Positions 24,109 through 49,864 of a DNA stretch of 64,000 nt are shown piece after piece. The notes under the pieces were generated by a model. That model was not told the origin of the DNA. It saw nothing but the letters and a program-made list of their open reading frames with translations, and did no database searches. The stretch spans positions 4,920,767 to 4,984,766 of the forward strand of contig OZ026556.1 of the NCBI GenBank assembly GCA_964020155.1, read 5' to 3'. The position numbers were made by a program, and so were the translations under genes. The DNA is from Chondrilla cf. caribensis (taxonomy: Eukaryota > Porifera > Demospongiae > Chondrillida > Chondrillidae). Each line of letters starts with the position of its first letter. Positions within the stretch are counted from its first letter, which is position 1.

Positions 24109-25238
24109 ACTTTGTCATCCAATATCTTGTCTTGTAGTCTTGTTGTATCACACGAATCAATATGAATTTATGATTATTTAATGCAATGGATCAAGAGTAT
24201 AATTCAATATATTATACAATTACTACGTATAATAGTGGTGCATTTTTTATTAAATTAAATTTATTATATTACTTAAACGTATATATTTGGGAATAATCCA
24301 TTGTGTATAGAGATTCCATGTCCAGCTGTTTAGGTAGGTACACAACACTCCTTCAACGAATACACCAATTCCTCAAACACACTGGAAATAGCGAGTGGGA
24401 TGTTATGACAGTACGTGTATGTGCGTTGCATACATGCATGTAGACGGGGGCTACACATACTGACACCCACACGCACACACAAATAGGCGGAGGAAACCTC
24501 TAACCTATTGTTACAACACCAACAAGGTTTTCATTCCACAAATCATGTCAGTAAGAACTCAGACGGCAAATTCAGAGCAACCCTTATCCTTGTGTGTATA
24601 TCTTCTCTACATGAATGTTCTGTATTCATTACTCTGCACTATTTCAGAGACCACATTGAGCTGAGTGCACACAAATATGTATGTATGTATGCATGCACAT
24701 ATACATGTCCACACCAGGCTGAATATCAGGGGCAGTTGTATACAGTTCTTCACACAAGCCAGTGAGAGAGTGAGTGTTAGGAGAGCATACCAATGAGCAT
24801 GTATGTCTTCAATTTTGAGTGGGTGGAATTGTCCTTTATATCAAACATTGGCTTCAAATATACAATAAAAACAGGAGACAGACATCGATTATGGCTGACC
24901 CAATTAATCTCAAACGATAGCTGAAAGAAGGGAAACCCAACAAGGTTGGAAGTGGTTACTAGTAGGGGATCGAATCGATGCTCCTGTGCCAGACATAGTT
25001 ATCATAGTTCAAATGCCAGGCCCCTCCCATGTGGAGGTCAGGGGGAGTGGACTAATTCAATTGTGGGAGAGATAATACATCTGTACTACTAATGCTCTAG
25101 ACACTGTAGTCCATTATATTAAAGTTACAGGAATTGTGTCAGTGCAGCCTACCGGTAGCTGGAGTAAAAACATTTCAGGACACTTTACCCTAAAGTTTAA
25201 AGATATTTTCACAGAAATAGAGCCTTTTAGACGGAAGA
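24109..25238. other. Intergenic stretch between the CUB paralogues
   Basis: AT-rich just downstream of copy 1 (likely 3' UTR and polyadenylation area), then unique sequence. The segment 24930-25060 includes GGGGATCGAATCGATGC, weakly like a tRNA-derived B box, but no A box or full cloverleaf is visible, so I do not call a SINE or tRNA. No exon seen. Confidence 0.5.
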
Positions 25239-26325
25239 ATGGGCTTTAAAGAGGATGTTTACAGTCTAGTTTTTCTACTGACAATAACTTCAGCGATCAC
25301 AGAAGGAGCTCACCTTCCAACCCCCACCAAAAGTACAGAGATGGAGGCATCATTGGTGGATATAAACCCAGAAACAACCAAATCAGATTATGAGCCTACT
25401 TCAAGTACTGCAGTGCTGTCATCTTCTGTAGTAGTACCTGGTCCAAACTGCACCTCTAATCCACACTGCCCAAGCCCGTGGGAAGGAGAGAATTGGTGAG
25501 GCCTAAGAACACACACAAGCTACAAATACATAAATAAAAACACAGTTGCCTATTTTGTGGTGTCCCACAAGCTTCACACAGAGGCTAAAATCTGTATTCA
25601 AACATAAACTTGTCTGTTTTGTAGTGTGTTGCAAATTTACTACCAGTCTTTTGTCTTCTAGGACCGACAACACAGTGACCACATACACCAGAGTAACTAA
25701 GTGTTACAAAATATCATTTACAAAAAAGGATACTATAGAGGAATGCACTTATCCCTTTGGATTTTTTCCAGTGTGTTCAACACAGTAAGTACGATACACA
25801 TACACACATAACATGCAAATACACAAACACCCACACTCATAAAGTCATGGTTTACTTGTCAAAAGTCAGGAGTCTTACCATATTCACTCACCCACTTTGC
25901 TCTATAGAGAAGTAACAGTTAAGGAAACACGTGAGCTATGTTACTGTGAAAAAGGGTCAAGGCGTGTACAGAAACTATTAAACGAGGAAATTGAAGGCAA
26001 ATCAGCACTCATAAGTGCCGGCTTCTGTGAACTGGGATCCAACAATAGTCATGACATTGTCTTGCAGGTTGTAGCACCGCCAAAGAAAAAGATTAGTATA
26101 TCAGTGAGGGATGCCTACATTGATTGCGATAAACACAAGCTAACTATCAGAGATGTGCCGTGTGGAGAACCACACATGCTGTGCGGTCAAGTGAACAACA
26201 CAACCATCATCAGCACGACCGGGAAACTACAAATAAGATTCCGGGGAAAGTGTGAGGATTCCACTTGCTCCTTCGACGGGAATATTTTATTTATAGAAGA
26301 TCCACATGGTGATGACGAATGTTAA
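25239..26325 (+). CDS. Secreted CUB-like protein, copy 2 of the tandem pair
   Basis: Three exons: 25239-25495, 25662-25784, 25908-26325 (265 aa). Signal peptide (about residues 1-23, core YSLVFLLTITSAITEG), a Ser/Thr-rich linker, then a Trp (ENW) split by the intron exactly as in copy 1, a Cys-rich module of about 60 residues (TTYTRVTKCYKISF, EECTYPFG, ELCYCEKGS) resembling an EMI domain, and a divergent CUB-like domain (DIVLQVVAPPKKKISISVRD, CDKHKLTIRDVPC, KLQIRFRG) ending in GDDEC at the stop. It lacks the Ser-rich/polybasic tail of copy 1. Both introns are phase 2, as the first two introns of copy 1. Family naming is tentative: CUB is well supported in copy 1 and by analogy here; EMI is a suggestion only. 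Confidence 0.72.
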
Positions 26326-26957
26326 TATACAATAACAACAACAACAAAAGAATTGAATTGATGTATTGATTTTGGTGTAGTTTTTGACCTGTCCCATCCA
26401 TTTATGATCACCTTCATACTCCAAACCTCTCACACATATGCATACATACCAATCCCCGGACACAACATGTATTCATCATTTGATTTACGAAACCAATGTA
26501 CAAACATTTTTACCCTCTTTTCATTTACCAAAAATTGATAAATGTTGCAATTACTGTTGTAATTTATTGTTCTGATTAATCAAACATATAATTTGATACA
26601 ATGAGATCGATTTGTGTCCCTCAAGCCATGACATGCTATTCACAGCTGGTCACATGTGTGCATCACACAATTAATATAATAACATTGGCATGTGATTACA
26701 ATGTTAACCACTTAAAATGAAGTTCAATCGATACACTACAGGTCAGTAGATGTCATGTAACATCTTTTCACAGTGAACAGCATATACGGAGGATGTGGAT
26801 ATGTTTGTGCACGCAAACACACAACAAGATAGACCCAATACATCACAACCCACAGAAAGCATATGAAATATAACCATACGCCCATGTAGGAGTGTGATTA
26901 ATACACCATCGATGATCACAGTAACTGAATTGCAACGAAAAATGAAAAAGTTGTATG
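26326..26957. other. Convergent intergenic region CUB copy 2 / MED11
   Basis: AT-rich sequence between two tail-to-tail genes, expected to hold both 3' UTRs. AATAAA-type signals are possible on either strand but none can be assigned. No exon seen. Confidence 0.55.
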
Positions 26958-29216
26958 TTATTGAATGTGTCCATTAACGTGTGTTTTTTGCGAGTTCTGA
27001 AGCAATGAGTTCACCTTGCTGCGCACCACATCGAGTTCCTGCACACACAGCTCATAGTCCTATGATCGTAGAACACAAATTCCAAGTTGATAGCAGGGGA
27101 GTAAGTACACATGAGATCACAGCCACACCATATGCGGTACTCCAACGACTGGTTAACTTTGCAAAATGAGTCAATGGGCTGTGAAGGTGGTGGGTATGGC
27201 AGACAATACACACAAACATCAAAGATTTCAAACAGTTCCAGAACCAACTCACCTAACACACAAAGACAAAAACAACAACCTTATTATTTTTCTCAGGAGT
27301 ACAATGTGTTCATGTCATTTAGGCTAAAGTTTTAGTGTACAAGCATTGGGAGACATATATGTACCTAAGTGGGCATTGGGCCTACAAATGTCCTGAATGT
27401 TAACCTTGAGGGTGTTTGTCTTAACAAGTTTCTCCTGTGCCCCAGAAAAATGTGTTAACGTATGTACAATTACACGTATGTACGTACACAGTACACCGGG
27501 ATAGCGACCAATAAGCCACATTCCTGTGGACAGATGGTGAATGTGGGTTACTCCACCTTGTTACATGCCTAGAGACTAAGCACATTATGTCTGACTTACA
27601 CAATAAGCCGAACTACTCGATTATCACAAGCAGAGTTCATTACAGGGCAGAAGAGGCCATATGTCAGTAATAAGTGCACAAAGATAGCCCTGGTTACCCT
27701 AATACCATTGGGAGAGGCCACCCACCTAACAGCAAAGGAGGAAGAGGCTGTCATAACAGTCGTTATCTACAACGCACTGTTAGGAGTGCGCTACAAAATT
27801 TGTTGGAAAACCTACAGCTCAAAGAAAATATTGAATGTCCAATTTGCACTACTACAGCCTCCTGCTAATGACATAGGCTAAACTTCGCAATACTCAAAGA
27901 CTGAAGTATGACAATGTCAGAGCCATACAACATCATATTCACCACAAATGATCAGCCTGTGAACCATAATCCCCTTGGTAACAAAGACACCGTTTAGTAT
28001 ACAGAGAGTTACAAGACGGATTCCCCCGTAGGACTCATTATATTCATGGTGACATGATGTCAGACTACGGACCAATATTAAATGGGCATTTGGTATAATA
28101 TTATGAAGTCACTCTGACCTTACACACTAGTTAACGTCACCCGCTGACTCAAATGTACTGCATCATAATTACATAATCTCCCTACAAAACACTATATCGT
28201 TGTAATACTTCATGAGATGGTAGACATTCACTTTGAAAATATGCTTTCAAGTGGGACAGTTGTATTGATTTCAAGGAGGGAGAGAGGGAGAGAGGGAGAG
28301 AGGGAGAGAGGGAGAGGGGGAGAGAGAGAGGGAGAGAGGGAGAGAGGGAGAGAGGGAGAGAGGGAGAGGGGGAGAGAGAGAGGGAGGGAGGGAGGGAGGG
28401 AGGGAGGGGGAGAGAGGGAGAGAGAGAGAGGGAGAGAGAGAGGGGGGAGAGAGGGATGCATACACGCAGTGGTACAGAGAACATCATTTAGCTAACAAAG
28501 TCTACATTCACACAATCACACAAGACATGGTAATACATACATTATCCCCCCCCCCCCCCCCCACACACACACACCTAAATGCATGAATTAATGCTGCATG
28601 AGAAGACCTCAATCCCAGGAACATGTCCAGCACCGTACATACCTTTTCCAGTCCGTATATTGAGCTGTTGTGGGCAGCACTCGATCCAACTTTACTGAGA
28701 TAAGCTATCTGGTGGGACAGACTATCGTGGATTTTCTAGACAGCAAGTGTAGAGGAGCACATACATGCATGGAGGCGTGGAAAACTGCTCAGAAAGTACG
28801 TGACACACATTGGTAAATACTATAAAAGTATGCGAAATACATGCAAATAAACATTAAAATAATATTATGCAACATGTATGCCGATAAACACAATAAAAGT
28901 ATGCGGGAGTGACAGATGAACGGAGTGAATACACTACGGTCAGATAACCAACAATCGGACATGTGTAACTAGTAGTCAAACGTACTCTGAGTTGGCTCAA
29001 GAACTCTTGAGATTTCACTTGCGTTACTTCGGGTGCAGGTAATGGCTTAGATAACTCGCTAATTACTTCTGACCCAGCTCTCAGCATATACTCGATGTCC
29101 TAAACACGAAACACACATAACAGCACGGCACCACGGCACGCTGAGCGTATGTACTGTCTTACGTCGTGTATCTTTGCAAGTTCTTGTAGTCGGGAGAGTT
29201 GACTCTGTTGAGCCAT
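26958..29216 (-). CDS. MED11: Mediator complex subunit 11
   Basis: Small head-module subunit of Mediator, which pairs with MED22 and contacts the RNA polymerase II pre-initiation machinery in the nucleus. Four exons on the minus strand: 29163-29216, 28986-29099, 28643-28735, 26958-27059, all phase 0, total 120 aa, matching the ~117 aa of animal MED11. Visible family features: the N-terminal helix LSRLQELAKIHD, the conserved SEVISELSKP, then SLSHQIAYLSKV, SSIYGLEKDY and the C-terminal helix VQELDVVRSKVNSLL. All exons are shorter than 120 bp. Intron 3 is 1.6 kb and holds a purine-rich repeat and a poly-C tract. The gene is head-to-head with the USP36-type gene (161 bp between start codons). Confidence 0.92.
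28274..28457 (+). repeat. Purine (GGGAGA)n tract in MED11 intron 3
   Basis: 180 bp of almost pure G/A made of GGGAGAGA and GGGAGG words, with several mirror-symmetric blocks. A separate run of about 18 C residues followed by (CA)n lies at 28546-28575 in the same intron. On the MED11 sense strand the tract is polypyrimidine. Confidence 0.95.
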
Positions 29217-29377
29217 CACGATACGTAACGGGAAGTAGCGTGAACGGTAACATTGACAGTGACGTTTCAACCACGTGTATGCGACCTAGTGTAAATTTTG
29301 TCAAGGGTTTTCAAGCTTTTTCAGTTGCTAGTTTTAATATATTTGAATGAATATGGTTCCTTGTGATTTACTTCACC
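29217..29377. promoter_or_regulatory. Divergent promoter MED11 / USP36-like
   Basis: 161 bp separate the two ATGs, so both 5' UTRs and core promoters must fit here (or overlap the first exons). It has no TATA box; CACGTG-like CCACGTGTA at 29270 is an E-box-like word. Confidence 0.6.
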
Positions 29378-42998
<13,621 letters not shown>

Positions 42999-43294
42999 TA
43001 TTAGAATTATGATCAAATGTACATTGAAACAAACTGTTGTATACATCCAATATTTATCTATATATCTAATATTATGTTGTAATTTTTCTGCATTAATATT
43101 ATTAATTCCGTGCAATTTATTGTATTTATCACGTGTAGTATAGTTTTATTTTTTGCATCTCAGAACTTAATTAACTTTACAGCAAGTCATGCCTTTAACT
43201 CACAGAATCATAATTTAATTACTATTATGCATTAATTGTATGAGATTTGATGTAGTAATTACAAATTAATTAAAGAATTGATGAAGAATGATGT
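42999..43294. other. Convergent intergenic region USP36-like / TMEM249-like
   Basis: 296 bp of strongly A/T-rich sequence between two stop codons; must contain both polyadenylation sites. No other feature seen. Confidence 0.6.
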
Positions 43295-43653
43295 TCAGTC
43301 TTCTTTTTTATTCACTGACTCTCCTAGCTGCATTTGCTCTATTCCTTCTTGTTCGGTATCAGCACTTTCGAGGAAATCTCCCAATGACAGAGGTTGGTCG
43401 GGCAAGTCAAGAAATTCTTTCACCTCTTCCACCACTTTCTCATGGCAACTGAAGGACGTGATTATAAGGGTATATGGGAGTCTGACTCACTAGTATTGAT
43501 CAAATGAGTCTCAGAACACATGCACTCATAATTTTGAATGTACAAACAAGTTGAGCTCGGATGAATGGCCGGCTATATAAATGACACACACACACACACA
43601 CACACACACTTTGTACATCTCTCTAACACACATGCACACACTGTGTGTCTCCC

Positions 43654-43699
<46 letters not shown>

Positions 43700-43724
43700 A
43701 CGCATACACACATGTCCACGCATA

Positions 43725-43768
<44 letters not shown>

Positions 43769-44123
43769 ACACACACACACACACACACCACACACACACA
43801 CCTGATAGGGTCATATGTTAGACAGCTTGTCATAGACAGTGTCAGTCCATTTTCAAACAACAGTTCCACTTGATGCATCTTCACTTTCTTATCTCTCTTT
43901 CCCTCAACACTGTACACACGCACATTTAGTACAGATGACAGATCCATAACAACTAGTGAAGGAATGGTTATGAAATGTAGTCAGTCCATGAACTATCAAC
44001 ACAATGCATACAAATTTGCTGACATACGTACAACACACATGTACACACACATGCATGCAAACACACATGCAGCACACACACACAACACACATGTACACAC
44101 AGACATGCATGCAAATACACATG

Positions 44124-44160
<37 letters not shown>

Positions 44161-44631
44161 ACATACTCAATTTTCTAAAACCTAAAAACATTTTCCCCAA
44201 AATTCTTGCGTTTCTGAAGGTCACTTTATTGCTGATCTTGTCGAATATACACTCCTCATACTTCTCCATAGCCAAGTAGGCTATGTACAGACCGATCAGC
44301 CATATTATCCCTTGAATGCTCCAACTGGTGGAGGTCAGGGACACACATAAGGTGAACACTATAACAACTGGAACAAAACACGGCGTTTAACGCGATAGTA
44401 ACGCAAAGAGTAATGTTGTTTGATATTGCACTTACTGAGGACAGACCAAACGCTTCCAATTTTCGGTCTTCTTTGATAGTGGAGGACAGTGGCGTCCTTC
44501 CTGAGTACATCCATGTATAGGGCCATTTTGGTACCATAATTAAATTCATCACGGAAGCTGTATTTTTCCGGATAACTTCGCCCACATCGAGAGCTGCTGG
44601 GCGGAGGGCCGGTAGTGAACTTTGTACGCAT
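43295..44631 (-). CDS. Small membrane protein, possibly TMEM249-like (CatSper-associated)
   Basis: Four exons on the minus strand: 44436-44631, 44167-44367, 43802-43952, 43295-43448; phases close to 233 aa. After a polar N-terminus (residues 1-65, including [14 protein letters not shown]) comes a hydrophobic hairpin (about 66-100: [19 protein letters not shown] then [15 protein letters not shown]), then a soluble part rich in beta-type sequence ([50 protein letters not shown]) and an acidic tail. The length (vertebrate TMEM249 is about 235 aa) and the order of two membrane segments followed by a PH-like domain suggest TMEM249, an auxiliary subunit of the sperm CatSper channel, but I recognise it only by layout. 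The exon 3 donor lies at the edge of a (GT)n array. Its ATG is 24 bp from that of BAIAP2 on the other strand. Confidence 0.7.
43580..43801 (+). repeat. (CA)n array in TMEM249-like intron 3
   Basis: CA tracts with CATGCACAC interruptions, occupying most of intron 3. Read on the gene's strand it is (GT)n and starts exactly at the exon 3 donor. A second CA/CATGCA block lies at 44040-44157 in intron 2. Confidence 0.94.
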
Positions 44632-44655
44632 CCACAGGAGGACTCTTAGCTGACC
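44632..44655. promoter_or_regulatory. 24-bp gap between divergent start codons
   Basis: Only 24 bp separate the minus ATG of the TMEM249-like gene and the plus ATG of BAIAP2. Both 5' UTRs must therefore overlap the opposite gene's first exon or start inside this gap, unless one of the genes has an unseen upstream 5' UTR exon. Confidence 0.6.
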
Positions 44656-46542
44656 ATGGACAACGAAAAGTCACACCAAGTTTACCAGCTAGCAGATACA
44701 ACCTTCAGGGTGCGTGTGTATTTCGAAGCATATGGATTATTATATTAAATCTTCTTGTTAAGCTCCAGCTGTAAAGTGTCTTGAACATTGCTGATTCCCT
44801 TCTTCAACACAGAACATGGAAGATCTCATGAAAGACATGTCTTCCCTGGCGTCTTCTGCAAAAGTACTTCACAAAAGTCTGCTAGGTGAGGCTCACCCCT
44901 AGCTGCATGGTGACTGTGTATTATTGTGGTTTCCTTATCTTGATGTGGACAAAGTGGGAAGGACTTCTTGAGTGTGTGGGGGATTAGTTGATATATAAGA
45001 CAGTATTACCATGGTGATTGAGACAGGGAGGGCTTTGCTCTTAAACACGGTGTTTGTTGTGGTTCCTATAAGTATTATTCGAATTTGCTAAAACAAGTAC
45101 CATATTTCATGCTTGAACATTATTGGTTTTCTCGCTCTATGTTTGTACTATGTGTCCTGTACACTTGCACATGTGTCACTTGCATGTGTCCTGTACAAGT
45201 ATACTGTACATGTATTGCATGTGTACACTTATTGATAGTTTGAGCACATCCTGCTCTGCGCCTCATAGGAGCTCTTGAAGCGTCGGAGGCTTTCTATAGC
45301 TTACTGAATGCTGTAGGCTCAAAGGCAACTCATCTCCCTGGAGGAGTGAAGAAGCTAGGTTATCCTCAACTCCATCATATCTGCATCTCTTCATTGTTAC
45401 TGCATATTGTCATCACACTCACCACTGTCACCAGCACCTCACCACACCACTGTCACCAGCACCTCACCACACCAATGTCACCAGCACCTCACCACACCAC
45501 TGTCACCAGCACCTCACTACACCACTGTCACCACACCTCACCACACCAATGTCACTACCTCCACTACACCACTGTCACCAGCACCTCACCACACCACTGT
45601 CACCAGCACCTCACCACACCACTGTCACCAGCACCTCACCACACCACTGTCACCACCACCTCACCACACCACTGTCACCACCACCTCACCACACCACTGT
45701 CACCAGCACCTCACCACACCACTGTCACCAGCACCTCACCACACCACTGTCACCACCACCTCACCACACCACTGTCACCAGCACCTCACCACACCAATGT
45801 CACCACCACCTCACCACACCAATGTCACCAGCACCTCATCACACTATTGTCGCTACCTCCACTACACCACACATACCCATCCATGTAATCGGTAAAACAC
45901 TTACTTGTAAACATTCTGCTGCACTTTGCTAGGAGAAGCATTAGTAGAAATTTCTTCTGCCCAAAAACTAACAAACCAGGCTTTGATAGGATGGGTGAGT
46001 GCTGTAGTAACAAGCTGCTGGTTGAGACTTAACAGTTTGTTCTGAATTGCCACAAACAGCTGGGTTCTCTGTTTAGTGACTTTGTCCTCCCTCTGGAGCT
46101 GAAAGTCAACAATGAAGCAAAGAAATACACAGTAGGTTCAGTTTGTCATGTATTGGCAATCGGAACCTGAATAATATGTAGTTGTTGGTTGAATCTGTTC
46201 TTTCTTTCTTTGTGTCCTACTAGAACCTTCGAAAGAGCTACAAACACGATTGTGCTAAGAAAGAGCATGTGAGCATTGGGAAAAGATCCAGTGCTAGTGA
46301 ATTTGACTGTTTTTGATGTTCTCATTTTCAGAGTATTGATAAAATCAATGACAGTTTGAAGGACTATCGCAAGAAGGAGAAAAGAGGAAGTCTTCAGATG
46401 AGCTTAGTGTCAGCCAAGGACAGGCACAATTTAGACCGTTTTGTGGATGAATCAGCTGAACTTGATACCCTTAGAACTGAAGGACTCAGGAAGGTAGCAC
46501 TTGTAGAGAATGTGTAATTCACTTACATACCTCACTGTCATG

Positions 46543-46633
<91 letters not shown>

Positions 46634-46686
46634 AACACGCGCGCGCGCGCACACACACACACACACACACTCACCACACCTCTACA

Positions 46687-46751
<65 letters not shown>

Positions 46752-46758
46752 GCGCGCG

Positions 46759-46799
<41 letters not shown>

Positions 46800-46823
46800 C
46801 ACACCTCTACACTCACACACATA

Positions 46824-46882
<59 letters not shown>

Positions 46883-49461
46883 CACACCACACCTCTACAC
46901 TCACACACACAGGCTTTGACAGAGGAGAGCAAGCTCTACTGTTTCCTACTGGAACACATGTGTCAGTCAACCCACCATCAAGTGACGTACTACACACAGG
47001 CAAGTCCCAATCATTCCACCTCCTGTTCCGTATGCTAAGGTGGATTGCTGTGTTGTAGGGTCACTCCAACCTTTCACAGCAGTTGCTTGAGTGGGGAGCG
47101 CTGTGCTCGGATCCCAACAATCTACCTCCAGAAAGTGCCGTCCTTCTGGTGGTGAGTTCACCCTCCCATGAACACTGTTTGTCTCTCCAACGGTAGATAT
47201 TTATCAGTTTATTCTTGTTAGGATCCAATGTCGCCTCAAGCTTTCCAGCGAAGTCCATCTCCGGAGCAACCTCAACGTAAAAACATCCCAGAGGGTAGAA
47301 TTACACTGAGTAGAGATTTCGAGACACTCAGCAACGGACAGACAAGCAAAGGTCGAGGTAAATTCTATATGTTCCATTCAGTGTTGTATTCCAGTATACT
47401 GAGTGTTGTATTCCAGTATACTGAGTGTTGTATTCCAGTATACTGAGTGTTGTATTCCAGTATACTGAGTGTTGTATTTCAGTATACTGAGTGTTGTATT
47501 CCAGTATACTGAGTGTTGTATTTCAGTATACTGAGTGTTGTATTCCAGTATACTGAGTGTTGTATTCCAGTATACCGAGTGTAATATTCCAGTATACTGA
47601 GTGTTATATTCCAGTATACTGAGTGTTGTATTCCAGTATACTGAGTGTTGTATTCCAGTATACTGAGTGTTATATTTCAGTATACTAGATGTTGTATTGT
47701 AGTATACTGATAGTTATTATTTCGGTAACCTGTGTGTTGAATTTCAGTATACTACCATATTCAGTATACCAAGTGTTGTATTGTGGTATACTGAGTATTA
47801 CATTGTAACAATATGATACTGTAATTATACGGAGTGTTACAGCATTGCAGTGTCAAGAGTTTTTGTAATATATTGAGTTTTGCACTGTAGTATACTGAGT
47901 TTTACACTGTAGTATACTGAATTTTGCACTGTAGTATACTGAGTGTTGCATTGTACTGTAGTGTACAGTAGTATACTGAGGTTTGAAAGTTGTATTGTAA
48001 TATACTGAGTGTTACATTGTAGTATACTGAGTATTGTATTGTAGTATACTGAATATTGTAGCATAGTACACTGATTGTTATACCAAGTATACCTTACATT
48101 CTACCAACCTATAGTAGTACCTTGCTCTTTAGAAAACTCGAACAGTTCATTGAGCGACACTCATCGCTCTGATCCGGACACTTCTGAGGTACTCACCAGG
48201 AAGAAAGAGTGCGTCCTAATTGTCTGCTGGTTCAACTGATTGTGTTTGTGTGACGTTGTTTTGGCTCTTTTAAGGTGTATGGTGAGAGCTCGATTTGATT
48301 TCAAAGCTACTTCTTCCAGTCAGCTATCGTTCAAAGAGGTACATACAAATGTGTTACATAAACAGTGTGTCTGTGTAAATACATGTGCAATAAACATATT
48401 TATTTATTACATATTTGTGTACTGCATGTATGTACACATATGTACTATATGTAATGCACACAGTACTGTTGTACTGGATGTACAGCGTACAGTGTTGGGA
48501 GGTGTGTATCGTTGGATGTATGTAGGGAGACACTATTGAAGCCATCACAGAAAGTAAGGATGGATGGCAGTTTGGAAAGAACTCAAAGACAGGAGAGTGA
48601 GTTACATTTGTCCCTTGTTGAAGGAGAATCAAGGGATGATGAAAAGTGACTGATTCCATGAAAATCCCTCCCCTGTTTGCTCAGCACTGGGTGGTTTCCG
48701 CTGTCGTATGTCCTGAACGAAGAGGCCTTCCTCGCATCACCACGGAGAATGACACACCCACTTGACCCGAATCAAACAGCATCAATGATGGGAATGTCTA
48801 ACAGAGTTGTGGAGATGGATCCAAGTACTCATCCTGCCATACGAAGGTTCAAGTAGCATCAACTGTACACTATTTGTAGATATGTACTCTCAACTGTGCA
48901 CTATTTGTAGATACGTACTCTCAACTGTGCACTATTTGTAGATATGTACTATCAACTGTGTACTATTAATTCTGTAGGGAGTTGCGGAGTCGGAATGCTA
49001 GTGGTGGGTCCAATCAGGTCCAGGTGGACAACATGATGAGTCCCGAGAGAATCGTATCGCCTCCAGTCACACACAGCAGCTACGGCACACCCAGTGTGCC
49101 AGCTGGACTCCTACCAGCACCAATAACTCCTCCCCCTACGGGAACCCCCCCAAAACCCCCTGATCACAGCAGGTGAGGAAATGTTGTGATGGGATCGTAT
49201 AACACTTATAAGATGCAATAACATGAAACTCGTGCGATGAGGGGTCATTATAAGCTGCTGGTCATAAAATGAAATTAAGTGTGTTTATTGTCAACAGCTG
49301 TGATTGTCATGTAACAGTTGTGGTCATTGCACAACAGTCATGATTATTGTGCAACAGTTGTGATTATTGTGCAACATTTGTTGTCATGATACAACACCAA
49401 CCTTGGATCACACTCCTCATCCACCCACAGTGATAGCTCCCCTTCTGTGCAAAGTGTCTAA
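44656..49461 (+). CDS. BAIAP2: BAIAP2/IRSp53-family I-BAR and SH3 protein
   Basis: Links Rho-GTPase signalling to actin and bends membranes outwards (filopodia). Sixteen exons: 44656-44709, 44813-44885, 45269-45358, 45933-45994, 46060-46131, 46224-46268, 46332-46493, 46913-46999, 47059-47151, 47222-47357, 48133-48208, 48275-48338, 48526-48596, 48685-48852, 48978-49172, 49431-49461; 492 aa. Residues 1-245 form the helical IMD/I-BAR domain (VYQLADTTFRNMEDLMKDMS, LRKSYKHDCAKKEHS, LRKALTEESKLYCFLLEHMC). An SH3 domain follows at about 318-375 (MVRARFDFKATSSSQLSFKE, DGWQFGKN, GWFPLSYV). The tail is Pro/Ser-rich. The intron after exon 8 starts GCAAGT, a GC-AG intron. Vertebrates have several paralogues (BAIAP2, L1, L2); this is probably the single ancestral type. 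Confidence 0.93.
45420..45880 (+). repeat. Minisatellite, BAIAP2 intron 3, ~25-bp unit
   Basis: About 18 copies of a unit with ACCACTGTCACCAGCACCTC; variants AATGTCA and CACCACC are interspersed. No G-rich or stop codons in the plus frames, hence the long Ser/Thr/His-rich open frames, which are not genes. Confidence 0.95.
46545..46912 (+). repeat. (CA)n compound array, BAIAP2 intron 7
   Basis: CA tracts with CGCGCGCG patches, three times followed by CTCACCACACCTCTACACTC, so the array has duplicated in segments of about 125 bp. The last CACACAG supplies the exon 8 acceptor. Confidence 0.94.
47370..47700 (+). repeat. Minisatellite, BAIAP2 intron 10, 22-bp unit
   Basis: About 15 copies of TATTCCAGTATACTGAGTGT plus TG. 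Degenerate, widely spaced copies with TATACTGAG continue to about 48070. Each copy contains TTCCAG, a 3'-splice-site-like word. Confidence 0.93.
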
Positions 49462-49864
49462 CAACACACACCAGACAACAGTACCCTCTGTATTGAAGTC
49501 TGAAAGACTGGAACACATGTAGTTAGTTTCAAAATTCAAGGTAATTTTAAAAATAATTATGACTAATTTAATATTTTCTTAACTTTAATAAGATTATTAT
49601 TTGAGCATTCAAGCAATTTGTACTACAGTTCAACTTATAATGTCACACACAATGTCACACTACATAACTGTCACTATTATCTATTTACCTACTCAGTTAA
49701 AACAATAGTGAATAATCAAAATGTACTCGTAGTAAAGTGGAAAATTATAACAAAACTACTCTGATACTGCAAATCATGTAGATATTATTGTCACTGTGCT
49801 CAAAACAAAGAATATTGCATTGGTGAAATTCATAATTTCCCTACAATTTCAAGTTAATTCAATC
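49462..49864. other. Convergent intergenic region BAIAP2 / GMPPB
   Basis: AT-rich 3' UTR sequence for both genes; no exon or repeat seen. Confidence 0.6.

Noticed and set aside
24930..25060. tRNA-derived SINE
   Set aside because: Only a weak B-box-like word (GATCGAATC); no A box, no tail and no repeat elsewhere in the window.
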